Shown piece by piece: positions 46,022 to 54,973 of a stretch of 64,000 bases of DNA (positions are counted from its first letter, which is position 1; every line of letters begins with the position of its first letter). Below the pieces are notes generated by a model. The model did no database searches, was not told the DNA's origin, and was given only the letters and a program-made list of their open reading frames with translations. This DNA comes from JASLDZ01 sp965199975 (GTDB lineage Bacteria > Pseudomonadota > Alphaproteobacteria > Caulobacterales > Caulobacteraceae). The position numbers were made by a program, and so were the translations under genes. The stretch covers positions 372,001-436,000 of the forward strand of contig OZ241340.1 in NCBI GenBank assembly GCA_965199975.1. Reading direction: 5' to 3'.

Positions 46022-47062
46022 GTGACGAGATCCGTGCATCGCGTGCGCCGCGGAGTGACGCTGTCCCACGTCGCCAAGGCCGCGGGCGTCTCGTCAATGA
46101 CCGTGTCGCGGGTGATCAACGATGCGCCGAACGTGAAGCAAACGACGCGCGACACAGTCAACGCCGTCATCCGCGAGCTGGGGTATGCGCCCAATCTCGC
46201 CGCGCGCAGCCTCGCCAAGGCCGAGGCGATCCGTATCGGCCTGCTCTACTCCAACCCCAGCGCCGCCTTCCTTAGTGAATTCCTCATCGGCGTTCTGGAC
46301 GGAACGCAGGGAGAAGGCGCCGAGGTTGCGCTGGTGCGGTGTGAGGATGGAAGCGACGCCGAACTCGCGGCCTTGCGCCGGCTGCTGGACGGCGGCGCGA
46401 CCGGCATCGTGCTTCCGCCGCCGCACAGCGAGTCCGCGTTCATGCGGCGCGCCCTGTCCGACGCCGGCGTGCCAGGAGCGGTGGTGGGCGCCGGGCGACC
46501 GCCGGAGGGCATGATCTGCGCGCGCGTGAACGACCGGCAGGCCGCTGCGGACATGGCCAACTATCTGCTGGACCTCGGGCATCGACGTCTCGGCCTTATC
46601 GTCGGCGCGCCCAACCAGACCTCCAGTCTCGAGCGCTGCGCAGGCGTGGAGGCCGCCGTAGCCGTATGCCCCGGGGCCTGGGTCGCCTACGCCCAGGGCT
46701 ACTTCGACTACGCCTCCGGTCTGACCGCGGCGGAGACCCTGCTTAGCGCGCCTGAACCGCCGTCCGCGATTTTCGCGCTCAACGACGACATGGCGGCGGC
46801 GGCCGTCTCCGTCGCGCACCGCCGCGGCCTCAACGTGCCGAACGACCTCACCGTGGTCGGCTTCGACGACACCTCGCCCGCGGTGACGCTCTGGCCGGCG
46901 CTCACCACCGTGCGTCAGCCGATCCGCGCCATGGCCGCTTGCGCGGTGGGACTCCTGCTGCGCCGGTTGCGCGGCCAGGATGAAGGCGACGCACTCGATC
47001 AGGTGCTTCCGCATACGCTTGTGAAGCGCCAGTCCGCCGCAGGGCCGAAGGCGCCGGTCTGA
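46022..47062 (+). CDS. LacI-family transcriptional regulator of the xylose locus
   Basis: A 346-residue LacI/GalR repressor. The GTG at 46022 has GGAGGA six bases upstream. The N-terminal HTH reads TLSHVAKAAGVSSMTVSRVIN and the hinge helix is NLAARSLAK. The sugar-binding domain (IRIGLLYSNPSAAFLSEFLIGVLDG ... VVGFDDTSPAVTLWPALTTVRQP) is complete, but the segment ERCAGVEAAVAVCPGAW looks shortened relative to the usual family. It is divergent from xylBA and 106 bp upstream of the sugar transporter, both preceded by operator-like sites. It is therefore probably the functional XylR, relieved by xylose; this is inferred from context. Confidence 0.9.
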   Translation: MTRSVHRVRRGVTLSHVAKAAGVSSMTVSRVINDAPNVKQTTRDTVNAVIRELGYAPNLAARSLAKAEAIRIGLLYSNPSAAFLSEFLIGVLDGTQGEGAEVALVRCEDGSDAELAALRRLLDGGATGIVLPPPHSESAFMRRALSDAGVPGAVVGAGRPPEGMICARVNDRQAAADMANYLLDLGHRRLGLIVGAPNQTSSLERCAGVEAAVAVCPGAWVAYAQGYFDYASGLTAAETLLSAPEPPSAIFALNDDMAAAAVSVAHRRGLNVPNDLTVVGFDDTSPAVTLWPALTTVRQPIRAMAACAVGLLLRRLRGQDEGDALDQVLPHTLVKRQSAAGPKAPV

Positions 47063-47088
47063 AAAGGGCGTTGCGCACTGTTTGCGCT

Positions 47089-47102
47089 ACCACTAGCGTG
47101 AC
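47089..47102. promoter_or_regulatory. XylR-type operator TGTTTGCGCTACCA
   Basis: It differs at one of 14 positions from the Caulobacter xylose operator and lies 66 bp upstream of the sugar transporter start. With the site at 45872 it supports a single xylose regulon here. Confidence 0.7.
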
Positions 47103-47168
47103 CATGAGATCGGGACCCACCCGGCTGCTTAGGCGCGCCGCACGACGCTTCGAAGGAGGAAAGACGAC

Positions 47169-48608
47169 ATGGCCGGAGCCGCTGGCGCATCGGGGGGCTT
47201 GAGCGAGGTCTCGGCAGGCTCCCGGATCAACATGGCCTTCATCGGGGCCATCGTGGCTGTCGCCACCATCGGCGGCTTCATGTTCGGCTACGATTCCGGC
47301 GTGATCAACGGCACGCAGGAGGGGCTGGAGACCGCTTTCCACCTGTCCAAGCTCGGCACCGGCTTGAACGTCGGCGCAATCCTCCTGGGCTGCGCAGCCG
47401 GGGCCTTCGCGGCGGGTCGGCTGGCCGATGTGTGGGGCCGGCGCAGCGTGATGATGGCCGCGGCCGCGGCTTTCATCGTGAGCGCTCTCGCCGCGGGCGC
47501 TGCGCCCAGCTCGAGCGCCTTCATCGTAGCGCGTATCCTGGGCGGGCTAGGCGTGGGCGCGGCCAGCGTTCTCTCGCCAGTCTACATCTCGGAGGTGACG
47601 CCGGCATCCATTCGCGGACGGCTCTCCTCGGTGCAGCAGGTGATGATCATTATCGGCCTCACCGGCGCCTTTCTCGTCAACTGGTTGATCACCAGGACGG
47701 CCGGCGGCTCGACCGCCATCATCGCCGGGTATCCGGCCTGGCGCTGGATGTTCTGGGTGCAGGTGATCCCGGCGCTGATCTTCTTCGTGAGCCTCTTCGT
47801 GATCCCCGAGAGCCCACGTTTCCTCGTCAGCAAGGGCTCCGAAGTCCATGCCCAGCGCGTGCTGGCGAAGCTGTTCGGCGACGCCGAAGGTGCGCGCAAG
47901 ACCACCGAGATCAAGGCCTCCCTCGCCGGTGACCGCCACCGCCCGAGCTTCGCCGACCTCCGCTCGCCCGCCACGGGCCGCATACGCCCGATCGTGTGGG
48001 CCGGGATCGGGCTGGCGGTGTTCCAGCAGCTCGTGGGCATCAACGTGGTGTTCTACTACGGCGCGGTGCTGTGGCGACAGGTGGGTTTCAGCGAGAGCGA
48101 CGCGCTGCAGATCAACATCCTGTCTGGCGCGCTCTCGATCGTGGCGTGCCTGGCGGCGATCGCGGTGATCGACCGCATCGGACGCAAGCCCATCCTGTTG
48201 ATCGGCTCGGCGGGAATGGCGGTGACGCTGGCGCTTGTGGCTTTCGCCTTCGCCACCGCCACGAAGACGGATGGCCAACTCGCCCTGTCGCCCGGCATGG
48301 GGCTACTGGCGCTGGTGGCGGCCAACGGCTTCACCGTGTTCTTCAATTTCAGCTGGGGCCCGGTTATGTGGGTCATGCTGGGCGAGATGTTCCCCAACCA
48401 GATCCGCGGATCGGCGCTGGCGGTCGCCGGGCTCGCGCAGTGGGGGGCCAACTTCCTGGTCTCGGTCAGCTTCCCGCCGATGGCCGCGGGCCTCGGCCTG
48501 GCGACGACATACGCTGGATATACGGCAGCCGCCGCTCTCTCCTTCGTGTTCGTGCAGCGCCTTGTCCACGAGACGCGCGGGCGCGAATTGGAGGAGATGG
48601 TCGGCTGA
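47169..48608 (+). CDS. Sugar porter family MFS transporter, probable D-xylose:H+ symporter
   Basis: A 479-residue, 12-TM MFS protein of the sugar-porter family: GGFMFGYDSGVINGTQ in TM1, GRLADVWGRRSVMM in loop 2-3, PVYISEVTPASIRGRLSSVQQ, the PESPRFLV signature after TM6, FQQLVGINVVFYYG in TM7 and DRIGRKPILLIG in loop 8-9. AAGGAGGAAAG precedes the ATG. The PESPRFL and QQLxGIN motifs place it with XylE/GalP-type symporters, and the adjacent xylose genes plus the upstream operator make xylose the likely substrate. Confidence 0.93.
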   Translation: MAGAAGASGGLSEVSAGSRINMAFIGAIVAVATIGGFMFGYDSGVINGTQEGLETAFHLSKLGTGLNVGAILLGCAAGAFAAGRLADVWGRRSVMMAAAAAFIVSALAAGAAPSSSAFIVARILGGLGVGAASVLSPVYISEVTPASIRGRLSSVQQVMIIIGLTGAFLVNWLITRTAGGSTAIIAGYPAWRWMFWVQVIPALIFFVSLFVIPESPRFLVSKGSEVHAQRVLAKLFGDAEGARKTTEIKASLAGDRHRPSFADLRSPATGRIRPIVWAGIGLAVFQQLVGINVVFYYGAVLWRQVGFSESDALQINILSGALSIVACLAAIAVIDRIGRKPILLIGSAGMAVTLALVAFAFATATKTDGQLALSPGMGLLALVAANGFTVFFNFSWGPVMWVMLGEMFPNQIRGSALAVAGLAQWGANFLVSVSFPPMAAGLGLATTYAGYTAAAALSFVFVQRLVHETRGRELEEMVG

Positions 48609-48779
48609 TCACGGAGGGGCCGATGAGGCTCCGTCAGCTCGACTCAGCCCATCGATCTCTGCTGAAGGCGCCCGCGCACCGCGCTTGAGCTGGGAGGTCG
48701 GACGCCCGACGAACGCCGCGCACAGGAGCAGCCCGAGGACGAGGCCTAACGCGCCGCCAGCCTCGATATCCAGCTTCAT
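48609..48779 (-). CDS. Possible small membrane protein
   Basis: A 56-residue frame from ATG 48779 (MKLDIEAGGALGLVLGLLLCAAFVG) with one hydrophobic helix and a polar tail. Its stop abuts the end of the sugar transporter gene on the other strand. No ribosome-binding site is convincing, so this is tentative. Confidence 0.3.
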   Translation of the reverse strand: MKLDIEAGGALGLVLGLLLCAAFVGRPTSQLKRGARAPSAEIDGLSRADGASSAPP

Positions 48780-49078
48780 CCGCCCGAACACCTGATCAAA
48801 GGTGGTGGCGACCGGCGGCAGCTAAGATCCCCGAACGCTTCCTCCCGCCACAACCGCGCCGACGGCGAGCGCGACACCGGGGCCCATCGGCGCTGCGACC
48901 CTTACAGCCCAACGTCCCAACTCGCGCAGGTCGGCTCTCGGATGATGCACGACGCGTGGGTGATCCGACGCCCGGGCGCGCGTCAAGCTTTCGGGCGCCT
49001 GAAGCTGGGGGATCCGTCAGGGGATCGAGAAGAACAGCCCGAGCGTGCGGCAGTCCGCCTGGATGGCAGCTGTTCGCT

Positions 49079-49681
49079 TTAGAACCAGCTTGCGGATTGA
49101 GGACAGGGCGGTCCCGAGCCTGTCGTGAACGACGGCTTGCCCGCGCCTCCCCGCCACACGGTGCTGCACGTCCTCGCCGAGCGAAGCAGCACCTTGAAGA
49201 CTCCGAGATCACCGACCAGCCTGCCCCGCGATGTCACCAGCGTCACGACAGCCGCTACGGGCTCGTCGGCCTGGTACTTGGCCGCAACCGACACCTCGAT
49301 TCTCCCGCGAGCCGTCTTGCGGCATAGCGGGGCGCGGCCGCCGAGGAAGGCGATCCAGCCTACCCGATCGCACGATGCAGGGATCGACTTGTCGTCGTCG
49401 TCGACCAGGTCGTAGCCGTAGAAGACTTCAATCCTGGGTGGAGAGCCGCGCCATCCACGAGCCGAGGAGGGAAAGCCGGCTCCGCCACAACGGGCGGGCG
49501 GCGCCAGAAAGATCACCGTGCCGTGATCCGAACCCGCCCAGTCCTTGCCCAAGGCGCAATAAAAGCTCTCCGGAGGCGTCCGAAACGTCAGACCATATTG
49601 CTGTGAGACGAAGGCGGCGGGAGCGGCCCGAGGCGCCGACGTGCTCGCGATCGCCGCGGCCGACATCAGCGCCGTCAACAT
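49079..49681 (-). CDS. Secreted hypothetical protein
   Basis: A 200-residue protein starting at ATG 49681 with GAGGAGG upstream and a signal peptide (LTALMSAAAIASTSAPRAAPA). The mature part begins FVSQQYGLTFRTPPESFYCALGKDWAGSDHGTVIFL, has several Cys and a basic middle, and ends in an irregular SGPPCPQSASWF tail. I do not recognise the family. The start of the mature domain resembles small periplasmic proteins with one disulfide. Its C-terminus may be frameshifted, since the last 35 residues look compositionally different. Confidence 0.6.
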   Translation of the reverse strand: MLTALMSAAAIASTSAPRAAPAAFVSQQYGLTFRTPPESFYCALGKDWAGSDHGTVIFLAPPARCGGAGFPSSARGWRGSPPRIEVFYGYDLVDDDDKSIPASCDRVGWIAFLGGRAPLCRKTARGRIEVSVAAKYQADEPVAAVVTLVTSRGRLVGDLGVFKVLLRSARTCSTVWRGGAGKPSFTTGSGPPCPQSASWF

Positions 49682-50047
49682 CCACCGCCTCCTCGATTGC
49701 GAAAGGGCCGCCACCCGTCCGAGCCCACCTCGTGGGAGGATAGGATCGGCACAGGACAAGGCTGTTGTGAGGGCGAAATCCGTTTCGCTCCGGCGTGGGG
49801 ACGGTGCGGGCTGCGTGGCGCCACGGGTGGCGCTCCGAATGCTGTCGGTGGTCCTGCTGCTCTTGTCCATGCTGCCGACGACGATCCAACGCGTGCCTCC
49901 GCTTCCCAAGTGGTCGGCCACTCGCTCCCACTCACCGGTCTTGGCCAGCGCTTCGATCGTCGCCTGCCCGCCGCGTCTGCGAAGGCTCGCCTCGATCCGC
50001 CCGGCGTCGGAGCCGTCGCGCGGTGGACCGGGGCGTCACGGGCGGGT

Positions 50048-50500
50048 TCATGGCGCTCTGCGCGTCGGACGAGGCAGGTTGCGCTGCAGGTAGGCCACGA
50101 GGCTCGGTCGCTCGCGCCCATGGATGTCCGCCACCGCCCAGCCCGTCCGCAACCGAACCATGTCGAGGCGGAATGTCGAGCTGCCCCCGTTGTGCAGATG
50201 CACGAGCACTTCGGCCCGGTCGGCCGGCGCGGGGCGGCTCTCGGCCGTGAAGGCGTAGTCTTCGGCGGTGTCTTGGCAGGCGCAGAAGGGCACGTCGTCG
50301 ATCAGGCCGACCTCGCCATGAGCTGCAGCCGCCTCTCGATTCAGAAGGGTGCGGAGCAAGGGTGCGTAACGCACATGGCGGAAGTCGAAGCGCTCTTCGG
50401 GAAGCCGGCGGTAGATCGCCTCCACGTAGGCCCGAGCGCTCCCGGTCGGGCTCGCCGCCGCGGCCGCGGCCGCGGCCGCGACTAGGATGGGCAAGATCAT
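50048..50500 (-). CDS. Secreted protein, DUF3828-like
   Basis: A 150-residue exported protein with AAGGAG upstream and a poly-Ala signal peptide encoded by a GGCCGC hexanucleotide run at 50455-50480. The mature protein has ARAYVEAIYRRLPEERFDFRHVRYAPLLRTLL and ends RTGWAVADIHGRERPSLVAYLQRNL. This is the W-V-DI-...-SL-YL pattern of DUF3828 and related small periplasmic domains. Its start overlaps the stop of the preceding small ORF (ATGA), suggesting coupling. Confidence 0.7.
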   Translation of the reverse strand: MILPILVAAAAAAAAASPTGSARAYVEAIYRRLPEERFDFRHVRYAPLLRTLLNREAAAAHGEVGLIDDVPFCACQDTAEDYAFTAESRPAPADRAEVLVHLHNGGSSTFRLDMVRLRTGWAVADIHGRERPSLVAYLQRNLPRPTRRAP

Positions 50501-50691
50501 CGACGTTGCTCCTTAAGCCGGGCGCCTGCGCCCGCGAGCGGATCGCCACTGCGTGGCCAGCGGTAGCGGGTCGAGGCGCTGCGGATCTGGCGGCGCCGGG
50601 CTGACGCGGCCTTCGGGTAGTCCTGAGGAAAGTACTTCTCGGGCGGACCCGCCGTCGCCAGGAGTACAGCGGTTGCGATGACGGCGAGCAT
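50497..50691 (-). CDS. Small secreted protein
   Basis: A 64-residue frame starting at ATG 50691, with AGGAGG 11 bases upstream, and a hydrophobic N-terminus (MLAVIATAVLLATAGP) followed by a basic, Arg-rich region (SARRRQIRSAS). The stop overlaps the start of the next gene, which favours a real coupled gene. No homologue is recognised. Confidence 0.45.
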   Translation of the reverse strand: MLAVIATAVLLATAGPPEKYFPQDYPKAASARRRQIRSASTRYRWPRSGDPLAGAGARLKEQRR

Positions 50692-50767
50692 GGCTGATCG
50701 CACCTCCTGGTTGGTCGGCGCCGGTGAGCGGATGGCCGGCTTTCTGTAGCAAGCTCATAGCTGCAGA

Positions 50768-51490
50768 TCACGGCAGGGGCGTGCAGCCGATCGGACCGCT
50801 CGCCTGCATCCGAGCAACGCCCCGGCGTGTCACGATGACTTTCACCTCGTAGGAGATCACGCTCGGATCATCTCCACCGACCTTGCCAAAACTGTAAGCG
50901 ACTCTGCATGCATGCACTGGTGGACCGAGTCGTGCGATGGAGTGCGGAACAGCATTGCCGCGCATGCGAGTGATCATGCGCCAACAGGTCGCCGGTCTGG
51001 CGAGGATCGAGCAGGACGTGTTCAAGCCGCGTCGGTAGCTGACGCTTAGCATGTCGGGGGTGGAGACGAAGCGCCGGAGTGCGCTTCCTTGCGAGATCGC
51101 GCCCAGGCTTGCATCGCTCAGGATCTTGCGGCCATCCCGTGCGTCGAAGACCATAAAGGCGGTGGATCCGTTCGGGTCGGCTTCTTCGAAAAAAAGCCAG
51201 GGACCTTTGCGGCCGGCGAAGCTGAACCCCGATGTGTCCAACGCTCGACCGCCTGCGGCTGGACGCGAGCGGGCGGGTGACGCCGCAATCCGCGCCAACG
51301 TCGTCCTGCCGGGTGACGGCGTGTTGGTCTGTGTCTGCCTTAGAACGAGATCAGGATAGTAGGTGCAGGTGACCTCGTCGCCGTCGGCGTCCTTCCAAGT
51401 TTCCGTTCGCGAGGGCGTGTCTGGACGCCACTCAGTCTTGGCCTGAGCGGGCGGCCGGACCGGCAGTGCTGGAACGATGTAGAGCAACAT
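50768..51490 (-). CDS. Secreted hypothetical protein
   Basis: A 240-residue protein with a short signal peptide (MLLYIVPALPVRPPAQA) and GGGGAG eight bases upstream. The body has VTCTYYPDLVLRQT, GRKGPWLFFEEADPNGSTAFMVFDARDGRKIL and paired Cys residues (TSCSILARPATCW; GCTPLP at the end). No known domain is recognised. It heads a run of small exported proteins (50.0-51.5 kb) on the minus strand. Confidence 0.65.
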   Translation of the reverse strand: MLLYIVPALPVRPPAQAKTEWRPDTPSRTETWKDADGDEVTCTYYPDLVLRQTQTNTPSPGRTTLARIAASPARSRPAAGGRALDTSGFSFAGRKGPWLFFEEADPNGSTAFMVFDARDGRKILSDASLGAISQGSALRRFVSTPDMLSVSYRRGLNTSCSILARPATCWRMITRMRGNAVPHSIARLGPPVHACRVAYSFGKVGGDDPSVISYEVKVIVTRRGVARMQASGPIGCTPLP

Positions 51491-51710
51491 CGCGTCGTCT
51501 CCCCAACTGGCCGGAGACCCTCCAGCGCGTCATCTGGCCTCGACCCGGCCGCCTCGCTGATGTCTTCGAGTACGGATGGTCGCTCATCGTCGCCTTCACG
51601 TAAGGGGGGAGAGTATCAGCGAACGCTGCGCAGAGCGTGCACGAACGCAGATAAGACCGGGCCATCCACCACGTTAGACACCGGCTGAGCCGCGAGACTC
51701 GCGACCAATC

Positions 51711-52180
51711 TCAAGAACCCGCCGCGAAGCCGTTCCTGAGCAGATCGACCAGCCAGTCGGTGAACACCCTGACACGTGCCGCGAGCTGTCGCTTGCAGCG
51801 AAGCAGCACCGAGTTGGGAGTGGCCGTAGGGCGATGATCGGGAACGACTTTGATCAGCCCGCCGTCCGCCAGATCCTTCGAAACGGCGTCGGGGCGCCTG
51901 TACGAGCAGCGGCTTTAGCGCAGCGCGGCCGTCTTCTTGAGGCCGAGCGATCCGTGAGCGCTCAGAGTCTGCGCGATCGTCGTCGACGAAAGCGGCGATT
52001 GACCCGCACCTGGAGCCAGCGCGGGTCGGCCCTCCAAAGATGGGCGAGCCCACTGTCAGCGCCACCTCGCACCGGCGGATGAGGCGAAGCTTCAGCCGCC
52101 CTGCTTCTCCGAAAAGGTGGTAGCGCCCGGTCCGCCCTCAAGGAGACGAGAGCGTGACGGCGGTTCCGCGCAGATCACTG
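51711..52180 (-). pseudogene. LysR-family regulator remnant (effector domain only)
   Basis: On the minus strand the end of a LysR protein is legible: SKDLADGGLIKVVPDHRPTATPNSVLLRC then LAARVRVFTDWLVDLLRNG to a stop at 51711. An in-frame stop lies upstream at about 51916. Earlier pieces (KAAARTG; GRYHLFGEAGRLKLRLIRRCEV) are in other frames. No helix-turn-helix domain is left. It is a decayed regulator next to the NmrA-type gene, which such regulators often accompany. Confidence 0.7.
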
Positions 52181-52188
52181 AGCGCTTT

Positions 52189-53043
52189 CTACACCCACGC
52201 AGCCACCGCTTCGTTGATCGTCACCGTTCCCCTGCGGTGATCGGATACTCCCTCCGCCCGCATGTGGCCGTCGTTCACGCTCGCGTACATCTCCTCCAGC
52301 AGCCCGGCGTATTCGGGGCCGAAGCCGGCCTGCGTGAGGGCCTCCGCCCAACCCTGGCGCGGTATGACGACGGGCTGCACCTCTCGCCCAATCGCCTGAC
52401 CGAAGGCGCGGGCGACGTCGCCCACGCTGTAGCGCCGCGGCCCCTCCAGCTCCACCACGCGGGGCGGCGCGCTCTCGAGGAGGATGGCGGCGGCGGCGTC
52501 GCCAATGTCGCACGTCGACACCGTCGGTGCGGGCGTGTCGATGTCGGCGACAAAGCTTGGGAGCACGCCGCCGCGGGCGGCGTCCACCAGCCCGCGCCAA
52601 TTATCCATGAAGCTCGCCGGCCGCAGGAACGTCACATGGGACGCAGCGTCGGCGAGGATGCGTTCGGCCTTGTGGAGGCCGAGAACCGGTCCGGTGCCCG
52701 ATGACAGGTGCGCGCCCATCGAAGACAACAGCACCAGCCGCTGCAGACCAGCCGCCCGGGCGGCTTGCGCCGTCGCGGTCGCGACCGCCTCGTACGAGCC
52801 GACCGGGTCTGGGTGCTGGACGTCTGGGGGGCACAGCACATAAGCCCCCGCCGCGTCGGTGAACGCCCGCGTCAGCGCCTGCACGTCGTCCAGCGCCGCC
52901 TCGATCAGCGAGACGCGGACGGTCGACCTCCCCGCGGGCGTGAGCCGGCTACGCTTCGAGGGCGTGGCCGACGGGATCGAACCCGCCAGCGCCATTCTCA
53001 CCGGCCTACCTCCAACGTGATCGAAAAGAACCGCGACGCCCAT
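52189..53043 (-). pseudogene. NmrA-like NAD(P)-binding protein, 5' end lost
   Basis: From about residue 42 the 284-residue frame matches NmrA/NAD(P)H-azoreductase-like SDRs: LIEAALDDVQALTRAFTDAAGAYVLCPP, LQRLVLLSSMGAHLSSGTG, VTFLRPASFMDNW, VSTCDIGDAAAAILLE and VVELEGPRRYSVGDVARAF. The Rossmann start with its GATGxxG motif is missing. The first 40 residues (MGVAVLFDHVGGRPVRM...) are unrelated and overlap the beginning of the opposite-strand DUF4139 gene. Without the dinucleotide loop it should be inactive. Confidence 0.65.
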
Positions 53044-54360
53044 CTGCTCAGCCCCTCCGCTCTGGTGGCGCTCTCGGTCGGGCGTCCGGTGACGTTGATG
53101 CGCCGTCGGCCCAAGGTCGCGGCTGCAGAGCGGGTGGAGGGCCGCATCCTCTCCGACGCCGAAGGTGGCGTGGTGTTCGAGACTGCGGACGGAGGGATCG
53201 AGGCGCTGCGCTGCTCGGGCCTGTCGGAGAGCTTCAGCTTCTCAGCCGAGACGCCGGGCCTCTCCGCGCGGCCCACGTTGTCGGTGCTGACGCGCACCTC
53301 GACCCCGGTGCGGGCGACGGTGACACTGACCTACCTCGCCGGCGGCTTCGACTGGTCCGCCGACTACGTGGCCGACCTCGCGCCGGACGGGCGCACGTTG
53401 AAGCTCGGTGCTTGGCTGACGCTGGCGAACGCCAATAGCGGCAGCTTTCCTGCGGCGCGCACCCAGGTGGTGGCCGGGCGGGTCAACCACGCCACCGGCG
53501 AGGTCGAGCCTATCGACCGCGGCGAGCCGATCCTGGCCCGCTGCTGGCCCCAGGGCTCGACCAGCGACATCGCGGAGGACGAGAGCATTGTCGTCGTGAC
53601 CGGGTCGCGCGTGCGCAGAGCCAATCTCCCACCACCGCCACTCTTCCTCCCGGCGGTCGCAGCGCCGGCGCCGGCCCCGTCGCGCCGTAGCTTCGTCGCC
53701 GAGCTGGAGCAGCTTGGCGACCTCAAGCTCTACCGCACACCGTTTCGCACCACTGTGGCGGCCAGTCAGTCCAAGCAGGTGCGCCTTCTGGACCGCCCGA
53801 ACGTCCAGGTGGAGCGCATCTACCGCGCCGACCTTTCCGCCGGCTCAGACCTTTCCGACCGGCCACTCGCCTCGCTGCTACGAACGCGCGACGACGAGGC
53901 GCACCACCTCGGCTTGCCGCTCCCCTCAGGCCGGGTCGCAGTGTTCGAGCGGGCGGCGGGCCGGCGCCTGCTGATCGCCGAGTCCTCCACCCGAGACATA
54001 GCGGTGGGCGAGAAGGTGGAGTGGCCGCTCGGCCCCGCCCCCGACGTGCGCGTGCGCCAGGTGCACGAGACCCACACCGTAGACGCGGACGCCGCCAGCT
54101 TCCTGCCGGTCGTTCCCGGCATGTTGATCGCGCGCTCCGCTCCTGTGGAGGACGTGGAGAGGATCGAACTCTCCAATGCGGAGACGCAGGATGTGCGGGT
54201 CGAGCTGCGTGTCTCCATCCCGGCCGACGCCGCCCTCGTCGTCGCCGACCACCCTGTCGCCGCCGAGGATGGGAAGCAGGTGTTCCATCTCACCCTGCCC
54301 GCGGGCGCCTCGGTGACCGTCCGCTACCGCATCGGGCGCGCTGCGATCCCGAGCGGCTAG
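53017..54360 (+). pseudogene. DUF4139 domain protein, 5' end lost
   Basis: About 447 codons from a possible GTG at 53017. The readable part begins VIEKNRDAHLLSPSALVALSVGRPVTLMRR, which in full-length family members lies about 100 residues in, after a signal peptide. The DUF4139 core is present: VTLTYLAGGFDWSADYVADL, LGAWLTLANANSGSF, GDLKLYRTPFRTTVAASQSKQVRLLDRP and a C-terminal beta region ending VTVRYRIGRAAI. An acidic/Pro-rich insert, IVVVTGSRVRRANLPPPP, resembles a TonB-receptor plug start. The N-terminal region and signal are missing, so it is probably non-functional. Confidence 0.65.
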
Positions 54361-54973
54361 CGGTTCGCCGCGCTTTTCAGCGTCAGCGCACCGGCTGGTC
54401 ATGTGCGCACCAGGCGCCGCGGCATCGGCGTCCCCTTCCCCAAGGCCTCCAAGAGGCATCCTCATCCACCAGGACTGTGGCGAGGACTCGAGGGGCGTCG
54501 CCGGCGCCAACCGCGCGCCACCGCGAAACGCGCGCGCAGGCGCGTCCGGCGGATCTCTCGGTGGAGACGGCAAGAACCGTCCTCACGGCCAGCCTGCTCG
54601 ACAGCCGGGCGGTGGCGGCGCTGCTGGTCGGCGCTGTTATGCAGGCGACGGCGAATATCTCACCGGGCAGGCTCTCGAACGGGAGGCGTGATGGGTCCGG
54701 GGGGGCGCGCTCGTAATGAGCTTCTTCGGCGCGTCGTTCTGCACGTGGGCGAGCGTGCTGCTGGCGGGCTGGTCGAGCCCGCTGCTGGCGCTCGGAGCGC
54801 TCGTGTTCTTAGTGCTGGCGACGGTCGCGGCACTCAAGATCAGACGGGCGGCCCCGGGTGCACACTCGCCCAGCCCTGGAGCTGCGCGCATCATGTCCAT
54901 TGTCGAGTGCGGCCAAAGGCGTCGCTATCCCGATCGTTGCGCTCACCCTGGCCAACACCGGTCAGCGCCTTCT
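54361..54973. other. Gene-poor region with short overlapping reading frames
   Basis: About 610 bp with no recognised gene. One frame (about 54540-54716) reads LSVETARTVLTASLLDSRAVAALLVGAVMQ. It ends in TAATG, which opens another (54716 onward, SVLLAGWSSPLLALGALVFLVLATVAALKIRR) with a single hydrophobic stretch. These may be decayed membrane genes; I do not call them. Confidence 0.35.
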
